From NCBI GenBank assembly GCA_913009825.1, contig CAJVYQ010000016.1, positions 1-64,000 on the forward strand: 64,000 nucleotides of DNA. The letters are read 5' to 3'. Positions 35,243 to 44,103 of this stretch are shown here, in pieces; the first letter of the stretch is position 1; each line of letters starts with the position of its first letter. A model generated the notes under the pieces. That model saw only the letters and a program-made list of their open reading frames with translations, was not told where the DNA came from and made no database searches. A program made the position numbers and the translations under genes. Origin of the DNA: an uncultured Deferribacteres bacterium (GTDB lineage: Bacteria > Zhuqueibacterota > JdFR-76 > DREG01).

Positions 35243-35752
35243 ATGACTGATCAATTTAAAGAGATTCAACCGCAGAAAATCCCGGATAATCCGTTCAAGC
35301 TGATCGGTTCGGACTGGATGTTAATTACGGCAAAAACGGGAGACGGGTTCAATTCAATGACTGCCAATTGGGGAGGTTTAGGATTTTTGTGGGAGAAAAA
35401 TGTCTGTTTCTGTTTCATCCGGCCGCAGCGATACACATTTCAATTTTTGGATCGATCCGATCTGTTTGCACTTTCATTTTTTCCCGAAAAGTACCGGGAA
35501 GCTCTGGAACTGTTCGGCACCAAATCCGGGCGGGATGTAGATAAAGTTGCGCTCACCGGTTTGCATCCGTTGAACCAACCGGATGGCACGGTTTGGTACC
35601 GGGAAGCCAGGCTGGTGATTGTGTGCCGGAAAATCTATTACCAGGATTTGATTCCCGGGAATTTTATTGATACAGAAATTGACAAATTTTACCAAAGCCA
35701 TGATTATCACCGCATGTTTATCGGTGAAATACAGAAGTGTCTGGTAAAATGA
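35243..35752 (+). CDS. Flavin reductase-like / FMN-binding split-barrel protein
   Basis: A 169-residue protein of the flavin reductase-like family, which bind FMN in a split barrel. The signature ITAKTGDGFNSMTANWGGLG corresponds to the flavin-binding SMTASWG-type motif, followed by CFCFIRPQRYTFQFLDRSD. The ATG at 35243 has a GAGGTG site; the frame continues upstream to 35237. It lies 17 bases after the racemase gene and is probably co-transcribed. The partner enzyme and substrate are unknown. Confidence 0.85.
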   Translation: MTDQFKEIQPQKIPDNPFKLIGSDWMLITAKTGDGFNSMTANWGGLGFLWEKNVCFCFIRPQRYTFQFLDRSDLFALSFFPEKYREALELFGTKSGRDVDKVALTGLHPLNQPDGTVWYREARLVIVCRKIYYQDLIPGNFIDTEIDKFYQSHDYHRMFIGEIQKCLVK

Positions 35753-35849
35753 GGCTGCGAAAAAAATGAGCGGGATGAAACCGGATTTAACAGTTTGGGT
35801 TTTTAGTGCGTTTTAGCGCATGTTCTGAGCATATACAAAAGAGGAAAAT

Positions 35850-37670
35850 ATGAAGTGTAAATATGGGTCAATTGCCGCAGTCATGATTTTATCCGGCCTT
35901 TTAGCCTGCCGAAGTACGGGGCAAAAAAATGAAATGAAAAGCAATCTGGATTGGGCGAAAGGCGCTGTCTGGTACCAGATATTTCCGGAAAGATTTTGCA
36001 ACGGGAGCGCGGCCGACGACCCCGTCGTTGCCGAAGTGCCGGAGACCGATAATCCCCATTGGCGCATTTCTCCCTGGACAAGCGACTGGTATAGAATGCA
36101 GCCCTGGGAGAAAGAACAGAAGAAGCCTTTTTACGACGGCAGCGTAGTTTTTGCCCGGCGTTACGGCGGCGATCTGATCGGTGTGATGGAAAAACTGGAT
36201 TATTTATCCGAACTGGGAATCGATGCTATCTATTTTAATCCTGTTTTTGAGGCGGCAAGTCTGCACAAATACGATGGTTCCACCTTTCATCATATCGATG
36301 ACAATTTTGGGCCGGATCCTGTTGCCGATAAAAAGAAATTAACCTCTGCCTGTGAGACGGAAGCCCCGGCAACCTGGGTCTGGACGAAAGCTGATTCGCT
36401 GTTTTTACAATTGATCAGAGAAGCCCATTCCCGGGGGATTAAAATTGTCATCGACGGCGTATTTAATCATACCGGCCGGGAGTTTTTTGCTTTTGCCGAT
36501 ATTTTAAAACATGGCCGGAAATCCAAATATGCAGACTGGTATGAAATTGAACGCTGGGATGACCCGGCAACGCCGCAAAATGAATTTTCTTACAAAGGCT
36601 GGTGGGGCGTAAAATCATTGCCGGAATTTGCCGAAGATGAAAACGGACTGGTCGCCGGGCCGCGTAATTATGTTTTTGCTGCCACCAAACGTTGGCTGGA
36701 TCCCAACGGGGACGGCGATCCTTCGGACGGCATTGACGGCTGGAGGCTGGATGTTGCCGGGGATGTTGCGCCGCCGTTCTGGCGGGATTGGTACACTTTG
36801 GTGAAATCGATCAATCCCGGCGCCATTACGGTTGCGGAAATCTGGAATGACGCTTCCGGTTGGATCAAGGATAAACGAATGGATGATACTATGAATTATT
36901 TGTTCGCTTATGCGGTAACCGATTTTTTCATCGATCGCCGCACCGCCATTTCCGGCAGCGAATTTGTGCGGAAATTAGAGAAAATAATTAGCCTTTACGG
37001 AGAGAAAAGAGCGCTCATTTTATGGAATTTGATCGATTCCCATGACACGGATCGTCTGGCTTCGATGATCATCAATCCGGATCGCGATTACGACCGTAAT
37101 AACGGGCTGCGGGATAACCCAAATTATGATGTTCGCAAACCCAATAATATAGAACGGAAAATACAAAAACAGGTAGCGGCCTTCCAGATGATGTTCATCG
37201 GCGCTCCGGTGGTCTATTACGGCGATGAAGCAGGCATGTGGGGCGCCGACGATCCGGATGACCGCAAACCGATGCTCTGGCCGGAGATGAAATATGATGT
37301 GGAAAAAAGTCATCCCATTCCCGGAAAATTCCGGCCGGCGGATAAAAATGTTTTTGACCGCGATCTGTTTGCCTTTTACAAAAAAATGATTGCAATTCAC
37401 CGGAATAATCCGGCGCTCAAAAAAGGTGATCTCGCATTTTTAAGCGAACTTACACAGCCTGATCTGATCGCTTTCTCCCGTTACGCAGATTCACAGCAGG
37501 CGATCGTTCTGTTCAACCGGTCGGATGCAGAAGTATCGGTAAAAATTGCCAAAGACCGGTTGCAAAGCTCCCGGTATCTTAATTTGATGGATGAGAAAAG
37601 AATCGATGCCGAAAATGGAATAACAATAAAAATTCCGGCGAGATGGTTTGTGATGTTGGGGACATTGTAG
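35850..37670 (+). CDS. Alpha-amylase-family lipoprotein, GH13
   Basis: A 606-residue glycoside hydrolase of the GH13 TIM-barrel family with a lipoprotein signal ending in LLAC. The N-terminus WAKGAVWYQIFPERFCNG is typical of cyclomaltodextrinase/neopullulanase-like members, although their N-terminal CBM34 domain is absent. Conserved regions: DGVFNHTG (I), DGWRLDVAGDV with nucleophile D301 (II), VAEIWND with acid/base E330 (III) and NLIDSHDTDR with D399 (IV). It likely cleaves alpha-glucans such as maltooligosaccharides or pullulan. It is the last gene of the same-strand run from the fucosidase. Confidence 0.94.
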   Translation: MKCKYGSIAAVMILSGLLACRSTGQKNEMKSNLDWAKGAVWYQIFPERFCNGSAADDPVVAEVPETDNPHWRISPWTSDWYRMQPWEKEQKKPFYDGSVVFARRYGGDLIGVMEKLDYLSELGIDAIYFNPVFEAASLHKYDGSTFHHIDDNFGPDPVADKKKLTSACETEAPATWVWTKADSLFLQLIREAHSRGIKIVIDGVFNHTGREFFAFADILKHGRKSKYADWYEIERWDDPATPQNEFSYKGWWGVKSLPEFAEDENGLVAGPRNYVFAATKRWLDPNGDGDPSDGIDGWRLDVAGDVAPPFWRDWYTLVKSINPGAITVAEIWNDASGWIKDKRMDDTMNYLFAYAVTDFFIDRRTAISGSEFVRKLEKIISLYGEKRALILWNLIDSHDTDRLASMIINPDRDYDRNNGLRDNPNYDVRKPNNIERKIQKQVAAFQMMFIGAPVVYYGDEAGMWGADDPDDRKPMLWPEMKYDVEKSHPIPGKFRPADKNVFDRDLFAFYKKMIAIHRNNPALKKGDLAFLSELTQPDLIAFSRYADSQQAIVLFNRSDAEVSVKIAKDRLQSSRYLNLMDEKRIDAENGITIKIPARWFVMLGTL

Positions 37671-38299
37671 AAATTTGTAACTATTCAAATGTTAATTTTT
37701 AACAGGATAAATCCCAACCGTTCGGGAACCGGATAATATTTATCCTGTTCATCCCTGCCTGTAGCAGGCAGGCTGTAAATCCTGTCAAATAACAACCTGA
37801 ATAGCTACAAGATTTTAATAAACGCAGAGTCGCAGTGGACGCAGAGAGAATTATAAAAGAGGAATTTTGTAAAATAGATAAAACCGAAACTCTTGACATA
37901 CCTCAGACTAAACGAGAAGCAACTGGGATTAATAATCAATTTTCAACTTGCAGTGATGAATAAGTGAGAGGATAATTTTTAATATGTTCTTTATCTACGA
38001 TCTACGCGCGTTGAGTAACGGTATTTCATCGTAAAGATAAAATAAAGTGATTTTATCAAAGAATCCGATCCAGACGTAGCTACGGGTGATATTTTTACTA
38101 TTCAACAAAAACAGGTACAAACACCGGTCGTGACGGGAGGCGGTGATTAGCCACTGTATGAGCAGTATGAAAACGCATTTTTAGCCCCGGAAATTGGTCT
38201 TGTGAAAACATATAAGGTAAGCGGGTAACATGATCATTATTTTATAAGTAAAAAAGAATTAATTGATTTTCATATCGATAAATAAAAGGAAACGGAAAA
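37671..38299. other. Noncoding region between GH13 and tag
   Basis: Contains the family A element at 37677-37808, then a CGCAGAGTCGCAGTGGACGC tract (37823-37844) like those in A1 and A4. The remaining 450 bases are AT-rich with no convincing gene. Some short frames exist (for example near 37850-37960) but match nothing recognised. Confidence 0.5.
37677..37808. mobile_element. Family A non-autonomous element (copy A6)
   Basis: Ends GTAACTATTCAA and CTGAATAGCTAC bound 132 bp. Flanking octamers AGAAATTT and AAGATTTT match at only 5 of 8 positions. The interior has ACAGGATAAAT / ATTTATCCTGT inverted arms and a GCCTGCCTG-type palindrome. It begins seven bases after the stop codon of the GH13 gene. 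Confidence 0.75.
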
Positions 38300-38866
38300 A
38301 TGGAAAAACGCTGCGACTGGGTGCCGGAAAATGTGCCGATTTATGTGGATTATCACGACAAAGAATGGGGCGTGCCGGTGCATGACGACCGGAAACTGTT
38401 TGAATTTCTGATCCTCGATGCATTTCAGGCCGGGTTGAGTTGGCTGACTATTTTGCGCAAGCGGGATCATTTTCGCAAAGTATTTGATAACTTCGATGCG
38501 GGAAAAATTGCCGGTTACGGAAATGAAAAAGTGAAACAATTATTGCAGGATCCGGGTATTATCCGCAACCGGCTGAAAGTGGGGGCAGCCATCAAAAATG
38601 CCCGGGCCTTTCTGCAGGCGCAGCAGGAATTTGGTAGTTTTGATCGTTATATTTGGGGATTTGTCGGCGGTAAAACCATCCAAAACCGGTGGCATGTGAT
38701 TAGTGAGATTCCGACAAAAAGTAAGGAGTCGGATACTATGAGCGAAGACATGAAAAAACGCGGTTTCAGTTTTGTCGGTTCCACGATTTGTTATGCTTTT
38801 ATGCAGGCCGCCGGTTTGGTGAATGATCATACAGTGGACTGCTTTCGTTATGAAGAATTCGGATAA
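38300..38866 (+). CDS. tag: DNA-3-methyladenine glycosylase I
   Basis: This base-excision repair enzyme removes 3-methyladenine from alkylated DNA. 188 residues, the standard length. The N-terminus KRCDWVPENVPIYVDYHDKEWG contains the zinc cysteine and the conserved Y-HD-x-EWG. ILDAFQAGLSWLTILRKR is the helix-hairpin signature with the catalytic Glu position replaced by Asp/Gln context as in many Tag proteins, and the C-terminal NDHTVDCFRY supplies the remaining zinc ligands. It is a housekeeping gene with no operon partner. Confidence 0.95.
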   Translation: MEKRCDWVPENVPIYVDYHDKEWGVPVHDDRKLFEFLILDAFQAGLSWLTILRKRDHFRKVFDNFDAGKIAGYGNEKVKQLLQDPGIIRNRLKVGAAIKNARAFLQAQQEFGSFDRYIWGFVGGKTIQNRWHVISEIPTKSKESDTMSEDMKKRGFSFVGSTICYAFMQAAGLVNDHTVDCFRYEEFG

Positions 38867-39209
38867 GATTTTATGGATATTGCCCACGAATAATAGTACT
38901 AACCGGTGATCTTTAAAATTGTAACTTTTCAAAAAGTTACAAAGATGGGGCCACAGAAAAAGCAAAAAATAAATTCATTTTTGGTTAAAACTCTCTCCGG
39001 GCAATAAAAATATTAGCTCATTCTAAAGTTTGTGAATTACATGTTTTTGCCGATAAAACTTTTACTGCAGCAGCGTATGTTCACAAATATAAATTCAACC
39101 TTTTTCGGGTTCCTGTTGTAATTTATTTTATCTTCTTGATTTTTAGAGAATCCTTTTGTGTTTATGTCGTAAATCATTTAAACAACCCCTAAAAGAAGGA
39201 GAACCTGAA
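38867..39209. other. Noncoding AT-rich spacer
   Basis: No gene is seen. A perfect small palindrome GTAACTTTTCAAAAAGTTAC lies at 38921-38940; its GTAAC ends recall family A and C termini, so it may be a collapsed element. AAGGAG at 39196-39201 is the ribosome-binding site of the S9 peptidase. Confidence 0.5.
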
Positions 39210-41573
39210 ATGTGGAAAAGAATCATCTGGTCCGGTTATTTGCTGCTATTTTTTATTAACCCTGTTTTTTCGCAAAAGGCCAATTTTCAACTGGCGGAAA
39301 AATTTGCGCCGGGAAAGATAAAAAAAATGGCAGGTTCCACCTCTGTGCGCCCCCACTGGCTGCACAAATCCAACAAGTTTTGGTACAGTTACAAAACCAG
39401 CGACGGCACTAATTTCTATCTGGTCGATCCGGAAAAGAAACAGAAACGACTGCTGTTTGATAATCTGTATATGGCAACGGAACTGATCAAATTGTTGGAA
39501 AAACCGTTCAACGAAAAAAATCTGCCCATCAAGAATATTAAATTCAAAAAAAACAATGACCTGTTCACCTTTCAGATCGATAGTGTGAAATTGAAGTACA
39601 TTTTAGCCACACGTAAAGTTTCCATCGTGGATACACTCAGGAAAAAGGAGGAGAAGAAAAAACTGGTCAATCAAAAATGGGCTAATTTTTCCCCGGACAG
39701 CGCTTATGTAGCGTATGCAAAAAATCACAATTTGTTTATCATGCGGAACAATGATCCCGATAGTGTGGAAATCCAACTGACCCAAAATGGCGAGCGGTGG
39801 TACAGTTACGCTTATGATCGGGAAGATACATCCAAAACAAAGAAATTGCGTGCGCGTGCGCGCTGGTTCAAGGATTCTAAAAAGCTGTTTGTTGTGCGGC
39901 AGGACAGCCGGAAAGTGAAGGAACTTTGGGTGATCAATTCGTTGAAAAATCCGCGGCCGACGCTGGAAACCTACAAATACGCCATGCCGGGCGAGGAAGA
40001 AGTGCCGCAAAGCGAACTGCTTATCATCGACATCGACACCACTAAAAAGATTGTAAAAATCGATACAAAAAAATGGATTGATCAGACCATTCGCGCTTAT
40101 CCTACGGCAAAAAAATCGGACAAAATCTACTTTATCCGCCAGGATCGCACCTACAGCAAAATTGAATTGTGCGTTGCCGATACCAGAACGGGAAAATCGA
40201 AAATGCTGATCAGCGAAGTTGCAAAGCCGTACATTTACAGTCCGCAGGTTGCCATACTCAACGAAGGGAAGGATATTATCTGGTGGTCGGAAAAGGACGG
40301 TTGGGGACATTTTTATCTGTATGACGGCAACGGGCATCTGAAAAACAGGATTACGCAGGGAAATTTTGTTGTGGACCGGATTACCAAGATCGATACGACA
40401 GGCCGAACCCTCTATTTTCCCGCGTATGGCCGCGAAAAGGGGATCGATCTCTATTACACGCTGTACTATCGTGTGGGATTCGATGGCAAAAGGATGAAAC
40501 TGCTGACGACGGAGAACGCCACCCATTCGCTGCGTACCTCTTCATTGGAATTGGTGAAGTATTTTGTGGATACTTATTCCCGGGTGGATGAAGTGCCCAA
40601 ATCGGTTTTACGCGACCGGTACGGAAATGTCGTGCTGGAATTAAGCAAAACGGATATCTCCCGTCTGGTTGAAGCGGGCTGGAAAATGCCGGAAACCTTC
40701 CGGGTAAAAGCGGACGATGGCGTTACGGATCTGTTCGGCGTGATGTGGAAGCCGTTTGATTTGGATCCGGAGAAAAAATATCCGATCATCGCGTATTGTT
40801 ATCCGGGCCCGCAGACGGAGCCGGTGCCGAGGTCGTTCTCGTTAAGTTCCAATGTGGCGTTAGCTCAGCTTGGCTTTATCGTGGTGGCGGTTGGCAACCG
40901 CGGCGGCAGTCCCAAACGGTCAAAATATTTTCATGACTGGGGATACTGGAACAACCGGGATTATCCTTTGGCGGACAACAAATATGCCATCGAACAGCTT
41001 GCCGACCGCTATTCATTCATCGATATCAACAAGGTTGGGATTTACGGCCATTCCGGCGGAGGGAACATGACTGCTGCCGCCATGTTTACCTATCCCGATT
41101 TTTATAAAGTAGGCGTCTCGTCATCGGGAAATCATGATAACAATATTTACAATAAATGGTGGGGTGAAATCCATTACGGTGTAAAAGTAGTAGAGAAAAA
41201 GAAGGAGAAAAAGAAGAAAGAGGACATGAAAAAGTCATCGGAGAAAAAGAAAGGGAAAAAGGGAAAAGAGGAGAAGATTAAATTCGAAACCAAAATCAAA
41301 ACCAACCAGGAAATAGCTAAAAACCTGAAAGGACATCTGTTACTGGTGACCGGCGACATCGATAATAACGTTCATCCGGCTAACACAATCCGGGTGGTGA
41401 ATGCGCTGATAAAGGCCGGTAAACGGTTCGATTTTATGATTATGCCGGGGAAACGACATGGATACGGAAATTACCGGAAATATTTCCAGCGTATGATGTG
41501 GCGCTATTTTGCCCAGCATCTGTTAGGTGATTACCGGACGGATGTGGATATTTACCTGTATGAGAATTCATAA
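39210..41573 (+). CDS. Secreted S9 prolyl-oligopeptidase/DPP IV-family peptidase
   Basis: A serine peptidase of 787 residues with a signal peptide (MWKRIIWSGYLLLFFINPVFSQ). The N-terminal two-thirds form a DPP IV-type beta-propeller, with FSPDSAYVAYAKNHNLFI-like repeats. The alpha/beta-hydrolase domain carries the triad S615 in GHSGGG, D718 in GDIDNNVH and H750 in KRHGYG. DPP IV-like enzymes remove dipeptides from peptide N-termini in the periplasm or at the surface. A lysine/glutamate-rich insertion (about residues 656-692) sits between the nucleophile and aspartate. ATG 39210 has an AAGGAG site; a longer frame starts at 39156 but lacks a signal. Two M14 proteins follow. Confidence 0.92.
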   Translation: MWKRIIWSGYLLLFFINPVFSQKANFQLAEKFAPGKIKKMAGSTSVRPHWLHKSNKFWYSYKTSDGTNFYLVDPEKKQKRLLFDNLYMATELIKLLEKPFNEKNLPIKNIKFKKNNDLFTFQIDSVKLKYILATRKVSIVDTLRKKEEKKKLVNQKWANFSPDSAYVAYAKNHNLFIMRNNDPDSVEIQLTQNGERWYSYAYDREDTSKTKKLRARARWFKDSKKLFVVRQDSRKVKELWVINSLKNPRPTLETYKYAMPGEEEVPQSELLIIDIDTTKKIVKIDTKKWIDQTIRAYPTAKKSDKIYFIRQDRTYSKIELCVADTRTGKSKMLISEVAKPYIYSPQVAILNEGKDIIWWSEKDGWGHFYLYDGNGHLKNRITQGNFVVDRITKIDTTGRTLYFPAYGREKGIDLYYTLYYRVGFDGKRMKLLTTENATHSLRTSSLELVKYFVDTYSRVDEVPKSVLRDRYGNVVLELSKTDISRLVEAGWKMPETFRVKADDGVTDLFGVMWKPFDLDPEKKYPIIAYCYPGPQTEPVPRSFSLSSNVALAQLGFIVVAVGNRGGSPKRSKYFHDWGYWNNRDYPLADNKYAIEQLADRYSFIDINKVGIYGHSGGGNMTAAAMFTYPDFYKVGVSSSGNHDNNIYNKWWGEIHYGVKVVEKKKEKKKKEDMKKSSEKKKGKKGKEEKIKFETKIKTNQEIAKNLKGHLLLVTGDIDNNVHPANTIRVVNALIKAGKRFDFMIMPGKRHGYGNYRKYFQRMMWRYFAQHLLGDYRTDVDIYLYENS

Positions 41574-41714
41574 GTGAACCGTTCAAAATGATCGCAACTA
41601 TAAAGGTGTCCGGTCTAAACAATTATTTTGAACCTATCAATTTTACCGTTTGTAGGATGGATGTTATCTGCATCGGATCGAAAACGGTTCAAACAGAAAA
41701 GAAAATTTGCATTC

Positions 41715-42069
41715 GTAACTATTTAGAATCTGTCCGAAAACTATGAAAAATTACAAAAAATATCATTCCTGCGAAAGCGGGAATGACAGAAAAAGGTAAT
41801 TTTCGGAAAGACACTATTTAGTGTCTTAACGAAAAGTGGAAAACATGCATCTTGCTTGTTTTATAAACTGTTTCGTTTCCTGCTTTTCAATAAGATTATA
41901 ATTCAAACAAGATGTTTGATATACAATTTAGATACTTTTCGTTCAGCCTCTATTTATGTATGCCGGTTTTCTGAGCCCGACCAGGAAAGCCATGCTGAGC
42001 CCTTCGTCAGGCTCTGGATAAACTCCAGCCGAAGCGTGGTTAATATTATAAACATACCTGAATAGCTGC
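41715..42069. mobile_element. Family A element carrying a nested family D insertion (copy A7)
   Basis: The left end GTAACTATTTAG and right end CTGAATAGCTGC bound 355 bp including an 89-bp insert. Flanking octamers TTGCATTC and ATGTATTC match at 6 of 8 positions. The right part has GCTGAGCCCTTCG and CGAAGCGTGG segments like copies A2 and A5. Both ends are slightly diverged, so it is probably old. Confidence 0.7.
41726..41814. mobile_element. Family D element nested in A7 (copy D3)
   Basis: Ends GAATCTGTCCGAAAA and TTTTCGGAAAGACAC are the family D termini with 2 and 1 changes. The hexamer TATTTA flanks both sides (41720-41725 and 41815-41820), matching the 6-bp duplication seen at D1. The interior is a single hairpin TCATTCCTGC / GCGGGAATGA. 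It lies within the left terminus of A7, so it inserted after A7 did. Confidence 0.78.
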
Positions 42070-42123
42070 ATGTATTCTATAAAATTTAGCTGGAAAATCA
42101 TCACAGAAACGAAGGAGGTAAAC

Positions 42124-44055
42124 GTGTCAAAAACATCAGCATCATTTTTTCTCAGGTCTTCACTAAGGATATTTGTCCTTTTTTTGTTGGGGGCTAACCT
42201 GTCCGGATGGGCCAATGCGCAGGATTATGCTAAATACCAATCGTACGATGAGATGACGAAGTCGTTGAAGCAGATGGTGAAATCCGGCAAAAAGTTTGCC
42301 AAACTGGAGTCCATCGGCAAAACGTTGCAGGGGCGGAATATCTGGCTGGTGACCCTCGCTAATCCCGATGGAGCAGCGCTGAACGATCGTCCCGGTTTAC
42401 TTGCGGCCGCTAATTTTGAGGGTGATCATCTGATTGGCAGTCAGCTTTCATTGGAGATGATCGATTATCTGCTGAAAAATTACAGTACAGATGCAGAAGT
42501 AAAAAAGACCATGGATGAACATGTTTATTATTTCATTCCCCGGATGAATCCTGACGGTGCAGAAGCCATGTTTGCCAAGATCAAAACCGGAAAAAAGACC
42601 AATGCCCACAAATTTGACGACGACAACGACGGCAGGTTGGACGAAGACGGGCCGGAAGATTTGAACAAAGACGGGTATATCACCGTAATGCGTTTAAAAG
42701 ATGCAAACGGCCGTTACATGGTTGATCCGAAAGATGCGCGGCTGATGAAAAAAGCAGATCCCGCCCAGGGTGAGACGGGAGTTTACAAACTTTATTGGGA
42801 AGGGGTGGATAACGACGGCGATGGTTTTATTGATGAAGACCCGCCCGGCGGCACAGACCTGAACCGGAATTTTCAGCATGCTTATCCCTATTACAAGCCG
42901 GATGCGGGAAAATACATGGTGAGCGAGGCCGAATCCCGCGCGCTGATGGATTGGGTGGTTGCACACAGAAACGTGGCGGCTGTACTTACATTTAGTGAAA
43001 GTGACAATTTGATTGTACCACCCAATGCAAAAGGTAAGCTAAGCTCGGACAAGAGCATCGATCTGTTTCAATTTGCCGGTGAAAGCAACAGCGAAGTACG
43101 AAAAGTGGGAATGATTACCGCCCCGCGCCGGTTCGGAAGATTTGGCGGCATGTCCATGTTTCGGCGTTCGCAGCAACAGCAGTCCGGCAGGTCTCGTATA
43201 CCGCGAAAACCGGTTACAACCGTAAATAAAGCTGATCTTGCTTATTTTACCAAAATCAGCAAAAAATATAGGGAGATCACCGGCATTAAAAACCAGCCGC
43301 CGCTCAGAACTCCCGAAGGGGCCTTTTTTCAGTACGGCTATTTTCAGTACGGCGTTCCTTCCTTTTCAACACCGGGGTGGGGCTTACATGAGCCTGCCGG
43401 AAAAAAGGAAAAAACGGCCGGATCGATGGGTTCGAAAGAAGGCGTGAAAGCCGGAAGTTCTGCCATGCGCGGCAGGATGATGGGCGCAGGAAGAGGGGTA
43501 GCGAAAGGGAACAAGCGGGGCATGGACGCTAAGCTGTTAAAATGGATGGACCGGGAAAAAATAAACGGGTTTATCGACTGGCAAACGTTCAAACATCCCA
43601 CATTGGGGCAGGTGGAGATCGGAGGTTTTATTCCCTACGCCGTAACCAATCCTCCGGCAGGAAGAATAAAAGAGCTGGGAGAAAAGCACGGTAAATTTGC
43701 CGTCTATCTATCTTCGCTGTTTCCACGTATCCGCATCGCTAAGACAGAGGTTGAAAACCACGGCGGCGGCATTTTCACCGTGAAGGCGGAAATTGAAAAC
43801 AGCGGTTTTCTGCCCACCGCTTTGCAGCATGGCGTGGTATCCGGATCGGTTAAACCGACGATGGTTCAGCTTGAAGTGAAACCCGATCAGATTATTTCCG
43901 GGAATAATAAAACGAATTTTTTCCAGTCTTTAGCCGGTTCGAAGAATCGCCAAAAATATGAATGGATCATAAAAGGAAAAACCGGCGCCAAGATTGAATT
44001 GAAAGTTGTATCACAAAAAGCCGGTTCGGATAAAACTGTGATCACGTTACAATAA
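42124..44055 (+). CDS. M14-like metallocarboxypeptidase with degenerate active site
   Basis: A 643-residue exported protein of the zinc carboxypeptidase fold. The GTG start at 42124 has AAGGAGG 5 bases upstream and gives a signal peptide (LRIFVLFLLGANLSGWANA). The fold is recognisable from IGKTLQGRNIWLVTLANPDG, FIPRMNPDGAEAM and GTDLNRNF, with calcium-loop-like insertions (DDDNDGRLDEDGPEDLNKDG and DNDGDGFIDED). The canonical H-x-x-E zinc motif is E99-GD-H102 (NFEGDHLIG), the third histidine region reads LTFSESDN, and the catalytic Glu region reads PSFSTPGWG. Compare the neighbour at 44104, which keeps all of these. It may be a non-peptidase or use a rearranged site. Confidence 0.85.
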   Translation: MSKTSASFFLRSSLRIFVLFLLGANLSGWANAQDYAKYQSYDEMTKSLKQMVKSGKKFAKLESIGKTLQGRNIWLVTLANPDGAALNDRPGLLAAANFEGDHLIGSQLSLEMIDYLLKNYSTDAEVKKTMDEHVYYFIPRMNPDGAEAMFAKIKTGKKTNAHKFDDDNDGRLDEDGPEDLNKDGYITVMRLKDANGRYMVDPKDARLMKKADPAQGETGVYKLYWEGVDNDGDGFIDEDPPGGTDLNRNFQHAYPYYKPDAGKYMVSEAESRALMDWVVAHRNVAAVLTFSESDNLIVPPNAKGKLSSDKSIDLFQFAGESNSEVRKVGMITAPRRFGRFGGMSMFRRSQQQQSGRSRIPRKPVTTVNKADLAYFTKISKKYREITGIKNQPPLRTPEGAFFQYGYFQYGVPSFSTPGWGLHEPAGKKEKTAGSMGSKEGVKAGSSAMRGRMMGAGRGVAKGNKRGMDAKLLKWMDREKINGFIDWQTFKHPTLGQVEIGGFIPYAVTNPPAGRIKELGEKHGKFAVYLSSLFPRIRIAKTEVENHGGGIFTVKAEIENSGFLPTALQHGVVSGSVKPTMVQLEVKPDQIISGNNKTNFFQSLAGSKNRQKYEWIIKGKTGAKIELKVVSQKAGSDKTVITLQ

Positions 44056-44103
44056 TTATTATTATCGGATAAAACTCATTCATGAAAAAATGGAGAATTT
44101 TCA

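Larger units (their letters stand above)
41574..42123. other. Noncoding region with nested elements
   Basis: No gene is supported. Element A7 (41715-42069) occupies most of it and contains element D3 (41726-41814). GAAGGAGG at 42111-42118 is the ribosome-binding site of the next gene. Confidence 0.65.
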
